From: Gnetum montanum | Lineage: Eukaryota; Streptophyta; Gnetopsida; Gnetales; Gnetaceae | Direction of reading: 5' to 3' | Assembly: GCA_015680685.1 (NCBI GenBank) | Contig: MNCI01007690.1 | Coordinates: forward strand, 83,472 to 124,829 | Length of the DNA stretch: 41,358 nt | In this document: piece by piece, positions 31,341-41,358 of the stretch | Layout: each line of letters begins with the position of its first letter | Position numbering within the stretch: the stretch's first letter is position 1 | Notes under the pieces: model-generated | Seen by the model: only the letters and a program-made list of their open reading frames with translations | The model's database searches: none | What the model was told of the DNA's origin: nothing | Translations under genes and position numbers: made by a program

Positions 31341-33060
31341 ATGAAAACTCATATTTGATTTCTTTACAAGATATTGGGAAGGTATGGGATTATTGACTAA
31401 CTGAAAACTAATGGTGGAATGGGATGACAGACTCAATGCACCCAGTGAATGGATCAATAAGCATATTACAACATTAGTGTTCATAACCATTGTGGTGAAC
31501 ACTTATACATAAATGACATCCAAGCCTTATCTGGCAGGTTGAAGAGAAAGAGAGAGAAAGATGAAGTACTTTGTTGCCAATGCTGAGATTACACCTTCCG
31601 TTGTTTATTCATAGCCATGCCACCAAACTTTCTCATTTCATAAATGCTCTAGTTTCGGTCCATCCTGAGTGCTTCTTCCAAGCCTAGTCCATTGTTTGTA
31701 TGATTACCATCTACACACACAACACACTTACAAATGAGCAAGGATAGATAATCCACAATGCAGTTGATACCTTGCCTCAATATGAAGCACATTAGCTGAG
31801 TTGTGGTTATGGCAGAAATTGGTTCGGAGATTTATCACTAGTAACTACCGAAGGTGTAGGGGTTAGGAAATTATTAAAATGGAAAAAATTAAAAAATTTG
31901 TGCTAGGGCCCCCATGACTAAAAGAGAACCTCTGGTAGCTATAAGATGGAAAAATATGAGGAACAAGAAAGATGAAAAATATCAACAGCAACACAAATAA
32001 AATGGATGTCATGGATGGAGATGGAACAAGAAATGATTAACTGTAGAAAATGTTTAAGGGAAAGAAGATAAAAATTGCAGCAAAAAGAAATGCGAGTGGG
32101 TCCTCCCCAAAGCAGGCTCATGTCCTTTATGCCTTGACAAACCCACAAACCAAAGAGTCTGTAGGCTCTAGGAATGCCATTTGGAAGTAACAGTTAAAAA
32201 TTACCCACAAGAATACACCAAAGAAAAATAATGCATCAACCTAGAACGAGCTAATGATAAAATTGACATTGAGGTGGAAAATGGAAAGAAAGACAGAGAG
32301 AAGAGAATGAAATGGAATACCAATAATAAGGTTTTGTAAAGCCTCTTGTGTATTTCATTGTTAAGATAACTGAGTAGAACTCATCCCAAATCTAGGCTCA
32401 AACGAAGCACATTTAGTGACCTCACATCAGTATACTTGGCAAATCCATCCTCTTGAAGCAACAAGAATTCTTTCACAAAGAGTCACCGATGTTCCAAGGA
32501 GAGTAACATGAAAAAGTAGGAAGTGAGAAAGGACCTTAGTTAGAGGGAACCTTTAGGCATGGGTAACTTGTCTTTCCAATTCCATAACCAAAGCTTGTAG
32601 CCCATATTTCTTTATTATGTCTAAGGGGTGTGCTTTGAATTCTCACTTTTTTTTTCTTTTCTTCTTTTTTTTTTACATTAGAACCACACCATGCAAAGAC
32701 TTATTTTTATTCACTCAACTTCCTAATTTTTGAACAATGTTAGAATGGCAGAAAACCCAAGAAAAAGCATCGAAGCTCCTAAGAGAATGGCTAGCACAAA
32801 TGCACTGAATCCCATTGAAGTCACATCCTTTTCATCCTTTGAGTCTTTCCTTGGTTTGAAAAATACCCAACCACCAATTCATTAACAAGTTTACTTAGAA
32901 AAATGGGACTATACAATTCCAAGCCAAAGGAGACCATAGAGTTATATGAATGAGTGGATGGCATGGACTCATTTCCTGTTTTACCAAAAGAACCATACCT
33001 TAATATCAGCATCATAATTCAAAGGTAAAAACCAAACATTAGCAATCAATATGATATAAT
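31341..33060 (-). other. Post-integrase region of the gypsy element, no ORF recognised
   Basis: About 1.7 kb between integrase and the PPT. In Athila-type elements this interval can hold an env-like ORF or a long non-coding stretch. I read only short frames with stops, no convincing membrane-protein signature, and homopolymer runs near 32650. Whether a third gene was ever present cannot be decided by eye. Confidence 0.4.
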
Positions 33061-34500
33061 TTAATCCATCATCATGAGAACTTATTAGATGATGAATAAA
33101 AGTAAATCAAGAAAATAAAGAAATAGTAAAAATAGAAACGATGGTACAAAACAAAAATAAAAAAAGTTGAAAGAATGTTTAAAAAAAATTTGTAAAACAA
33201 AAATTCAAAAAGAACTGAGGGCCTAGAACAGTTAGAATAGGTGGCCATCTTCCCCATGACTAAGTTGGAAGGACGAGATCCAAAATAGTGTGCAGGGTTG
33301 TCCATCAAGAGAGGTAGCATATGTACTAGCTATCCTAAGCTCCTAGAAAGGTTTGGTTTGTTGCACATTAACCAAAACTTTCTTATCCAAGCTCTCAAGT
33401 TTGTATATTATCATGACCCCTAAAGGAAAAGTTGCATAAATAATATAAGGTCCTTCCCATAGTGTTTGAAATTTAGTACGTTATGGCACATGTGTGGGAT
33501 TCTAGTAGAGAACCTTATCTCCTACCTAATATATAAATTTCCTAATTCTTAGGTCATTATATTGTTTATTGAAGGCCTTGTGCAATTTTTTAGATGATAG
33601 GGTAACTAATAGGTTTTCATATAGCAAGTTAAGGGTTACTAATTATTGTTTCTGTGCTAGATCAAGGTCAAGGTTGAGGTCACATGCCATGGATAGTGTA
33701 CATAGCTCAGTTTGAATAGGAAGAATTGGTAATTTACCGTACACTAACTCATAGGAAGAGTAGCCTATAGGGAGTTTCCATGTGGAGCAATATGCCCAAA
33801 GAGCATCATTTAGTTTAGTGCTCTAGTCTTGCTAAATTTGCTAATGGTTCTTGTCAATATCTTTGTAATCTTCCTGTTGGTGACTTCTTATTGACCATTC
33901 TCTTGGGGGTGGTATGGTATAGTCAATTTATGCTAAACCCCTAAGCGTTGCATTAATTTTTGAAAACTTGCACCTATGAATTGTGTACCATTGTCTAAAA
34001 TAAGTGCACACAACACACCAAATATTTTTATGATTTGTTGTTCAACAAATCATGCAGCTGTAGATGATGTACAATCTTTAATAGCAGCTTCTTCTGCCCA
34101 TTTTCTTAGGTAATCAATGACAACAATAATATAAGCTTTTCCATTAGACATTGGTGTAATTGGACCAATAAAATCAATTCCCCAAATGTTGAAGGGTTCT
34201 AACGGTTGAATCCATTGTTGCAGAGCCTCCATTCTGGTAGTTATTCCCCCATCACATTGATAGTGCTCATCAGATTGGGAAAAATGATAGGAATCCAAAA
34301 ATAATATAGGCCAATAATATCCTACAAGTAGGATCTTGATGGCCATTTTTCTCCCAATGTAATGACCACCACAAGGACTCTCATGAGTGTCTTGGAGAAC
34401 TCATAGTTGATCTATATCAGGAACACACCATCAAACCAAGCCATCGGGACACACTTTGTAAAGTTGCTCATTAATCTCCATAAAGTACATGGCTTGATGA
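33061..34500 (-). pseudogene. Gypsy integrase, decayed
   Basis: Integrase inserts the cDNA into host DNA. The zinc-binding HHCC domain is near 34420-34270: HESPCGGHY keeps both His, but the Cys pair is not preserved (SQSDEHYQC). The catalytic core has WGIDFIGP (about 34184-34162, first Asp), LILDNGTQF near 34000 (second Asp) and a YHPQENGQ-stop-E segment near 33910 (Glu). The C-terminal part near 33530-33440 has VLYWNPTHVP and LWEGPYII-type strands. No chromodomain follows. Stops interrupt it. It follows RNase H directly in the usual order. Confidence 0.8.
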
Positions 34501-34504
34501 AGAA

Positions 34505-35917
34505 ATTGTTATTTCTTCTTAAGGTTTAACTCTTGTGGTGTTTCTTGAGTGAGGAGATAAGTAAGAATGCTACTATACCAATTTGTCTCCATCGGTGATT
34601 GATTATTCACTACACCAACAAAGAGGAATTCATCAGGGAAATGATCAGAAATTGGATACTCATCCTCTTTGTTGTCCCATTGCAACCAATATAAATGATC
34701 AGCAACTACATTCTCAGTTCCCTTGCGATTGATCATTGTTAAATCGAACTCTTGTTAGAGTACAAGCCATCGCGTATGATACGATGGCTTACCATTGGCT
34801 TATTCATGAGGAACTAGATTACATTATGATCTATATGTATATATGCTTTATATCCCAATACATAGTTTCTAAACTTTTCTAGTGCAAACACTACAATCAT
34901 TAATTCTTTCTCTGTGGTAGTGTAGTTAAGTTGTGCACTAGTGAGACTTCTACTTGAATAGTGGATGTAATAAGGATACTTTTGGTCATCTAACTATGTA
35001 AGTATAGTTTCTAAAGCATAGTTGGACATGTCAGTCATGATATGGAATGGTTTGGACCAGTCAGGAGCTTGTATAATGGGTGTTTCTACTAGCTTCTATT
35101 TTAGAGTTTCGAAAGCTAATTCGCATTCCCTAGTCCACTTGAAAGATACATCCTTTTGTGTTAATTTCAATAATGGTTTGGCAACCTTTGAAAAGTTTTC
35201 AATAAATCTCCTATAGTAGTCAATATGTCCAAGGAATGACCCAATATCTTTGATAGTTTCGGGTCGAGAGGTAATTCCTTGGATAATTTTGATTTTCTCA
35301 GGGTTTACCTCTATCCCTGTGTGTGAGATTTTGTGCCCTAGTACTATTCCTTCTTGGACCATCAAATGGCTTTTCTGCCAATTGATCCTCAAATTGGTTT
35401 CTACACATCTTTTTAACACTTGCTTCAACCAGTCCAAGGCTTGATCAATGCTTGGTCCATAAGTGGAGAAGTCATCCATAAAGAGCTCCATGCCATTCCC
35501 TATCTATTGTTGGAATATGCTTAGAACTAGTCGTTGAAATGTTGCAGGGGCATTACACAGGACAAAAGGTATCTGTTTGTATGCAAACATTCCCAAAGGA
35601 CTAGTGAACATAGTCTTGGCTTGGTCTTCTAGGGCTATTTGTATTTGGTTATATCTGCTATATCCATCAAAAAAACTGTAATAGAAATGCCTTGTGATAG
35701 TGTCTAATACTTGGTCGACAAATGACAATGGAAAGTGATCTTTGAATGTTGCCATATTTAGTAGTTTGAAATCTATGCACACCCTCCATTTGCCTCCCTT
35801 TTTAGGCACAATAACTAAGGGGCTAACCCATTTGCTATCAGCAATGGGGTATATAAACCCAGCTTTGAGAATCTGTTCAATTTCTTCCTTGACCACTTGC
35901 TTTAGCTTTGGGTTCAA
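34505..35917 (-). pseudogene. Gypsy reverse transcriptase and RNase H, decayed
   Basis: RT copies element RNA to DNA. From 35917: EEIEQILKAGFIYPI, SKWVSPLVIVPKKGGKWRVC, FYYSFFDGYSRYNQI, FTSPLGMFAYKQIPF, NAPATFQRLV. A stop (TAG) falls where fragment C near 21250 has CAG. It then resumes with the catalytic box FMDD (35482-35471), KSHLMVQEGIVLGHKIS and FLGHIDYYRRFI. RNase H: FHIMTDMSNYALETIL near 35030, SSRSLTSAQLNYTTTEKELMIVVFALEKFR, IHIDHN, then GTENVVADHL near 34730. The RT catalytic Asp pair is intact; two or three nonsense changes kill the frame. Confidence 0.88.
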
Positions 35918-36018
35918 ATGCCTCTACGGTAGTCTTCAAGGATTCATGGAGGATTCACTGTAAATTCTATGTTGGCATATCCTATGATTTATTCTAGTTA
36001 ATTTAGGATATGATCAAG

Positions 36019-36840
36019 TCAAGGCTTCGACAATTGATTTATCACTTTTTGCAGTCTCTCTTTTTTTTGCGGAGAAAGATTAGCGTTAATAATTATCAAT
36101 TTTTCATTTTTAAGGAACATGTATTCCATAATGGTAGGTAATGCTTTAAGCTTAAGGGGCCCTTGCTTAAATTTCTCAGGGATTTCCAACTTTCCCCAAT
36201 TGATATTTTCAAGGTTAAGACTTGGAAGTTGGAAGTGGAGTTGCTCTAATGCATCTATGCTATCAATGTAAGCATAAGTCAAACACTCAGTTGGTTTTAT
36301 GCATATGAGTGAATTGATTTCTTGAATATCTGTTAGCCATTGGATGTCTTCCTATCATGTGGCTACTGCATACAGGGATCTTTATATGTTAATCACTTGT
36401 GCACATTGATTGCATGTAGGAAATGCTAAACTTTTCACAAACCATGGCCTCTGCATGCAATTACACCCTATGTCGCTATATGCGATGCATAAAAATTTCT
36501 TCTTCTTAATCTTTTTGAATTTATTTTCCATTGATATTTTTAAGGAAAGATTGTGGATTCCTAGGCATGCGTCAATGGTGCTTAGCCATGCTCTTCCCAT
36601 TATGATTGGGAACTCTCCCTTACCTTTGTTTACCTGAATCACTAGGAAATCAGCTAGGTACAACCACCCACAAATAGTGGTAACAATGTCTTCCACTAGT
36701 CCCAATGAGACAGTGATGGACTGGTCAGCCAACTCTAGACGGATGTTGCTCTTTTTCAATGGAGGTAGGTTCTAGGCCTTGTACATTTCTTAAGAAATCA
36801 AGTTGACACTGACACTTGAATCCAAAAGAGCCTTGCATGA
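36019..36840 (-). pseudogene. Gypsy aspartic protease and linker
   Basis: The retropepsin active-site segment reads ALLDSSVSVNLIS near 36832-36795, with the triad D-S-S at 36822-36814 where D-(S/T)-G or D-L-G is usual. It continues as LELADQSITVSLGLVEDIV, ADFLVIQVN and FPIIMGRAWLSTIDACLGI (36745-36560), the flap and C-terminal loop. The linker to RT spans 36282-36019. One stop follows the active site. The protease would cut the Gag-Pol polyprotein. Confidence 0.78.
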
Positions 36841-36859
36841 CACATTTCTAGTGAGTTGT

Positions 36860-39560
36860 TAGTATATCAGAGGAATCTGAGGATCAGAGAATTTCCTGGG
36901 AAGGTGGCCAACTTTAATCCAATTAGTGATGACATGTGTTAGCATGATCATATGTGTTGAGTGTAGTGATTGGGTTGAAGGGGGATTTGAAGTTTTGATT
37001 GATACTAAGGCATCTAAGGAATCAGCCTCTTGTGATTGCAAGGGCTTGGTTAGACTATTGGTTCTAAAGAAAGGTCTTTTCTTCATGTGATTGTTGGAAC
37101 CAATAGTAGGTTGAGAGTTAACAACTCTCGTGGTATTAAGTTAGTGCGACTGGGTAGGGATTTCTGGTTACATAACTGGTGTAGGTGATAGTGGAGCCAT
37201 TGGTGAACGAGGTGTGGCCAAATGAGAAGGATGATATGCTTGTATAATATCACCTCTAGAAGAGGGAGTACCATAATACTCATAGGCTTGGTAGTAAGGT
37301 TGAGAAGTGACGTGACTAGTAGAGTCATATGGGGAGATTGGTTTCTACACGTAATATCCATACAGGTCAAGTTTCCAGTAATGATATTGTTGCCTTAGTG
37401 ATGGCATTCCCCATGATTGTAGATGCTACCAGTGTTGATATTGCTCAATCGGTTGTGGTGGAGTTCCACTAGCATAATATGTTAAGGGTTTGTGGAAATG
37501 CCTTGGGTTACTTTTAGGATAAGGTAACCTTTGGGGGTGTTTTCCTTTTGTTTAATCATGGGTTGAGTGCATACACCCTAGACTTCTGCAGTTGTAAGAT
37601 TATAGGGTAACATCCCTTAGGATGGTCATATTGACATATCTCACATCCACTATCATTGTCTGTTTCCAAATCCACAACCTCTTCAATAATGGAAACTTTA
37701 CCCTTACCCTTGCTACGTGCATGTTTAGCCTCTTTCTTTTTTCTTTTCTCACTACCTTGCTCTCTAGAATCATCTACTATTTTAAGAACAATTTGAAATC
37801 TATTGTCTAGGGAATCCCACATTTTTTCTACCTTTGTTGAAACTTCTAACGTCATCTTTTGGATAGCCAAAATTTTCCTATTCACCATATCTTTGAGTGG
37901 TGAATCTTCTTCATCCTCACAAAATCTTACTCCCCTATTTCAAACGAAAGGATCTTGGTTATACTCTTCTACACTTTCTCTTTTCTATAGCTCACCTTCT
38001 TCCTTATCAACTTGCTCCAATAGTCTTTGAATTTTATGGGACCTAAGCTTAGATAGTCTCCCTTGGGCATAAGTCCCAAGGGTTCTTCTCATTTCATGCC
38101 TAAGCCCATCTACGAGATGGCGTAGTTGATCCCTTTGTGAATAACCATGGCCAGGAAAATTATGTGATAGTGCATAGTATTGGACCATGGAAGCATCCAA
38201 GGGTTCATGTCCTCCTTGTTTCTAGCCTTGGATTTGCTTTTGCAAGTTAGACAATCAGGAGTACATTTGGTACTTGTCATTAAAAGGTTCTAACATAGTA
38301 CTCCACCTATGAATGGATTCTGGTTCTAAAGACCGGTACCAACTTTCCACTTCTCTATGTTCTGTAAGGCACACACATCATGGAATTCTTGTAAATGATT
38401 CTAAGGATAAACATTGTATTCTCCTTCAAATCATGTGATGTTATTCATATCTAATCTCTTAATCCTACTCTCTTTCTGATGCCTTGTTGGAATTCTAATA
38501 GCCTTAGTTATGTCCAACATACTTCGAGTACCGAGGAGGGGTTCATCATGATTGTCTCATCCATGGCATCTATGATGCCTACATTATTCCCTACTCTTCC
38601 TTCTTCTATGTCATGACTCTCTACAGTGTCCTCATCCCCTTTCTTTTCTGTTTCATCTATGACTTCCACTTTTCCTATCTTTATCCCCATGGTCTTTTTA
38701 TTTATGACCACGTCCAAATATTGACAGAGAGGGTGAAGGAGATGATGAAGGTGAAGACGAAGGAGAACCATCACCATGATGGTATCTGCTACCTTCTCTT
38801 CTGCAGTCTTGGCCCCAATCACGATTGCAATAAGAATGTCCACCTTTATCATGAGTTCATGTCCATTTTTCAGATCCTTTGTGCCCATGGGTATCAGAAC
38901 CTGGGTTATGAATAGTAAAATGAAGGTCCTGATACACAATCCCTTGGCCAAATTCAAGGAGAGGAACATCATTGGTATTAAAACTTGGGTTATGAATAGT
39001 GGAATGAATGTCTTGATACACAACCCATTGGCCAAATTCAAGGGGAGAAACATCATTGTGAGGGAGACTGCCTAAGGTAGGTTTACCATCCTCATTTTTG
39101 CTTAAGACATGTTGGACATCCTGGGACCACTTACCCTTCAAAGACTTATGATCACTCTCCTATTGGAAGTCCCTTTGACGTTGTGCCTCCATGGGATGGT
39201 ATTCTCTCGAGTCATGGTCTTGCACAATGTATTCAGCATGTAAGTGTTGCATGCTAGTTCGTGTGAGAGCATGAAAAAGCATGTTGGGGACTGAGCGATC
39301 AAGAGATAACACTATGTTACCTTCTAAGTCTCACCAACACAACTGTTCATCTTTATGGAGGATAAAGGTGATGTCTAGTATATACTCATCAAGATGAATA
39401 TATACCACTTGAACTTGTTGAGGGACTGGCGAATCAATGTCATGTGTATTACATCATCGACTATGACCCAGGTGGTGAGGCGCTTTGGTACGAAGAAGAA
39501 GACATACTTGTTTGTTCAGTGTACAATGTATTCTTGTTTATTATTTTCTCAACCAAACCT
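36860..39560 (-). pseudogene. Gypsy gag, decayed
   Basis: Gag shapes the virus-like particle and binds RNA. It is collinear with fragments A and B at 16.8-19.8 kb. N-terminal block VVYIHLDEYILDITFILH is near 39410-39360. The central part holds two in-frame 84-bp units (38890-39057). A Ser-rich acidic zone follows (38780-38730), then a capsid-like region RDQLRHLVDGLRHEMRRTLGTYAQGRLSKLR (38150-38040). A lysine-rich region precedes CEICQYDHPKGC near 37645-37610. Frameshifts split it into several pieces. The Gln/Pro-rich tail runs to the protease. Confidence 0.75.
38890..39057 (-). repeat. 84-bp in-frame tandem duplication in gag
   Basis: Units 38890-38973 and 38974-39057, 28 codons each, about nine-tenths identical. 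Each contains GGTTATGAATAGT and GGCCAAATTCAAGG. Fragment B has one copy at the equivalent place (about 19290-19350), so duplication arose in this lineage. Confidence 0.85.
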
Positions 39561-39621
39561 AAGGGTTTGTTCCAACGATGTGAATGATTTTCTATGTTCT
39601 AGTTAGTGCACAAACAACTAA

Positions 39622-39641
39622 GTCCTTGACAACAACACCAA
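39622..39641 (-). other. Primer binding site of the gypsy element
   Basis: Directly after the LTR terminus the minus strand reads TTGGTGTTGTTGTCAAGGAC. It matches TTGGCGCCGTTGCCGGGGAC at all positions except six, and every difference is C-to-T or G-to-A. This indicates decay by deamination. Confidence 0.75.
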
Positions 39642-40718
39642 TGATGAGCTGCGAGGTACCCCCTACACTCAACCATACGAATACGAGCATTTCACTCACG
39701 ATCTGGTCAAATTCCAAGGACTAAGTTCCTATGCATCTTTGTGGAACAAGGATAGGTTGGTTGATCATTGTCTTCCCAGGCTTACTTGTATGTCACGATT
39801 ATATGATTAAGTAAGCTTGAGGCATATAATTTTTATAGCTTTTATGTTTTTATGTCCTACTGCTAATAAGAGAGGAGAGAGAGATAACTAAGTGACTAAT
39901 TTAACTTAACTACTAATTAACTAGGCTTTAACTAATCCTAACACTAGTATCTATTCTCACTTTCTGTACACATCCTGAAACAGTGCAACACTCCTGGGAT
40001 TACTAAACGCTAATCGTTACTGGGTTACCAAGTGTTATACACATGCTCGAAGTGATCGTACTGAGTGTAATTTAACGATTCGCTTAATTGATCAAAATGA
40101 ATTGTTGTGCTAATAACAGAAATGTAAAGTGCATAAAATAAAATAAATTCATAAGAAAATAAAATAAAAGAAGTGTGTAAGAAAACAAATCTCAAGTGCT
40201 TCAAGGATGAATCAAAGAGCTCATCTTTATTTCCATACACAAGGTATGCTCAAGTACACAATGCTCGAATAAAGATCCATCCACACTTCAACCTCCTGTT
40301 GTTGGCACTTGAAAAATACTCTAACCTTCAAACATACTACAAGAGTTTCGCTACTTGACTGCTACAAGACTCCTCTCCCAATTGTGTGCTTGGGCACTAT
40401 ATTNTTGGCACTTGAAAAATACTCTAACCTTCAAACATACTACAAGAGTTTCACTACTTGACTGNATAACTGCTAAAGAAAATGCTAGAGTAACTACTCT
40501 AATAATTAGAATAACTACTAAAGAAACTACTAGAGTAACCACTCTAATAATTAGAATAACTGCTAAAGAAAATGCTAGAGTAACTACTCTAATAATTAGA
40601 ATAACTACTAAAGAAACTACTAGAGTAACCACTCTAATAATTAGAATAACTGCTAAAGAAACCACTAGAGTAACCACTCTAATAATTAGAATAACTACTA
40701 GAGTAACAACTCTCATCA
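39642..40718 (-). repeat. 5' LTR of the gypsy element (1077 bp, two single-N positions)
   Basis: Starts TGATGAG and ends CTCTCATCA. It is longer than the other LTR because of extra 45-bp units and a 60-bp duplicate (40405-40464 copies 40302-40361) bounded by single N at 40404 and 40465. The N falls exactly in the TATA region, so the promoter sequence here is uncertain. Confidence 0.9.
40466..40710 (-). repeat. 45-bp palindromic U3 repeats, 5' LTR copy (five units plus partial)
   Basis: Units at 40466-40510, 40511-40555, 40556-40600, 40601-40645 and 40646-40690, then a partial. Units alternate between GCTAAAGAAAATG and ACTAAAGAAACTAC forms, which suggests a 90-bp higher-order duplication. The length is a multiple of three, so frames stay open on both strands; these are not genes. 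Confidence 0.92.
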
Positions 40719-40723
40719 CTTTG
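40719..40723. other. Target-site duplication, right copy (CTTTG)
   Basis: Pairs with ATTTG at 30383-30387. Removing the gypsy element and one copy restores an uninterrupted copia reading frame across the site, independent support for this 5-bp duplication. Confidence 0.8.
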
Positions 40724-41158
40724 CTAACCATGTTTGCATGCTAAACATACCTCTTCTAGTTGACTTTCTTGAGGAATGCTTCTTATGGATTAAGCCTTGA
40801 TGAAAACTTGAATATTTCCTAAACTTAAGTGTTCGAGTCTTTTATGCCATAACCTATTACTACTTATCTCGTAAATAAGAGTTAGACATTGAGACTACTT
40901 ATTTATAGAAAATAATTTATTTCTTGCTCAAGTAACATAAGCTTTAAAATTATTTACTTTATTTTCTAATATGCATTTATTATTCATGAAACAAATATTA
41001 TAGCATTGTCTTGAAAATTTTCCTAAGTGTAACAAATTATAATACAAGCCATTAATAAAATAAATGTTATGAAATTTAGAAAAATCATTATGAATTTTAA
41101 TTAAGCCAATACCTCTTACCATGGCTTTACCTTTGTCACCAAAGCTTATTGTTGGCAA
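40719..41158 (-). mobile_element. Ty1/copia GAG-pre-integrase part of the same interrupted copia
   Basis: The minus-strand frame reads ISFGDKGKAMVRGIGLI, then YNLLHLGKFSRQCYN and, near 40850, LWHKRLEHLSLGNIQ. This is the zinc-binding pre-integrase domain (WH..L.H), followed by CLACKHG with its CX2C pair. Frame and content continue directly at 30387 when the gypsy insertion and one target-site copy are ignored. Protease and gag upstream are missing: homology stops at about 41158. Confidence 0.85.
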
Positions 41159-41358
41159 CCATTTGGGACGCGACTGCCAACGAGTGTCCTCGAATAGGAT
41201 TTAGGTGCCTGCTGGTCTCTGGCAACACCAAGGCCCAGATACCTCCAAATAAACTCAGTAGTTAATGTGAGTATGTGTGTGTGTTGTTGCGGTGTGAGGT
41301 TGTGAGAAATGTAACGATTGCGTTGTGTAAAGTACAAATGACTTACTTTAAAGAGATT
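41159..41358. other. GC-richer sequence after the copia break, origin unknown
   Basis: Copia homology stops near 41158 just upstream of the ISFGD block. The following sequence is less AT-rich. On the minus strand it has TTGGTGTTGCCAGAGACC, which could be a primer binding site of another LTR element, but no LTR terminus CA precedes it. A (TG)n run is near 41272. It may be the edge of a further insertion outside the window. Confidence 0.3.

Larger units (their letters stand above)
30388..40718 (-). mobile_element. Nearly complete Ty3/gypsy LTR retrotransposon (Athila/Tat-like), inserted in copia
   Basis: Length is 10331 bp. Order on the minus strand: 5' LTR (40718-39642), PBS, gag, protease, RT, RNase H, integrase, a 2-kb region without ORF, PPT, and 3' LTR (31325-30388). 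Flanking five bases are ATTTG (30383-30387) and CTTTG (40719-40723), a target duplication with one change. LTRs differ visibly (roughly 85-88% identity by eye), so insertion is old. No chromodomain is seen; ADHL and WGIDFIGP contexts resemble the Athila/Tat branch. The coding region carries stops, several explained by CAG-to-TAG changes. Confidence 0.9.

Noticed and set aside
40466-40710. CRISPR-like array
   Set aside because: Units are directly adjacent with no unique spacers, and the array is inside an LTR of a plant retrotransposon.
40351-40744. Open frames of 126-129 codons on both strands with repeating TLIIRI or VVTLVVS peptides
   Set aside because: They lie in the 45-bp LTR U3 repeats, whose length is a multiple of three. 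They also read through two N. They are not genes.

Overview
The window looks like plant nuclear DNA, most likely from a species with a large, repeat-rich genome. A gymnosperm is plausible but is an inference. The evidence is a spliced WRKY gene with plant GT-AG introns, plant-type Ty1/copia and Ty3/gypsy retrotransposons, a LINE, and plant NIP aquaporin, GH9 endoglucanase and CCR4-type nuclease fragments. Almost everything except the WRKY gene is decayed. Many stops and lost motifs look like C-to-T or G-to-A changes, as expected of old methylated repeats.

Layout. 1-1168 (minus): the 5' three exons of an apparently intact group IIc WRKY gene with a variant WKKYGAK heptapeptide. A 60-bp inverted repeat links its first intron to its upstream region. 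1.3-4.2 kb: non-coding sequence rich in two-copy tandem duplications, with one doubtful decayed exon. 5.3-5.96 kb (plus): copia LTR, PBS and gag start. 6.87-7.96 kb (plus): LINE reverse-transcriptase tail. 10.1-11.8 kb (plus): copia LTR end, intact PBS, gag and protease. 12.3-14.0 kb: SINE-like sequence, an assembly gap, a 45-bp minisatellite and a 5S-rRNA-derived block. 14.5-15.6 kb (plus): intronless CCR4-like nuclease pseudogene. 16.06-16.69 kb: a TGTAACATCC-type LTR. 16.8-22.58 kb (minus): mosaic of three fragments from one gypsy family. 22.58-23.64 kb (plus): intronless NIP aquaporin and GH9 endoglucanase fragments abutting each other and the gypsy protease.

24.7-41.16 kb (minus) is a nest. 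A copia element is split in its integrase region by a nearly full-length 10.3-kb gypsy element (30388-40718). The gypsy has two LTRs, PBS, gag, protease, RT, RNase H, integrase and PPT, and a near-perfect 5-bp target duplication. The copia reading frame is continuous across the empty site, which fixes the insertion point. The LTR U3 holds a 45-bp palindrome-bearing repeat array whose copy number differs between the LTRs.

No multi-gene system is visible. The only plausible functional gene is the WRKY factor. The most unusual structures are its variant DNA-binding heptapeptide, the NIP-GH9 chimera at the gypsy protease break, and the U3 repeat arrays.
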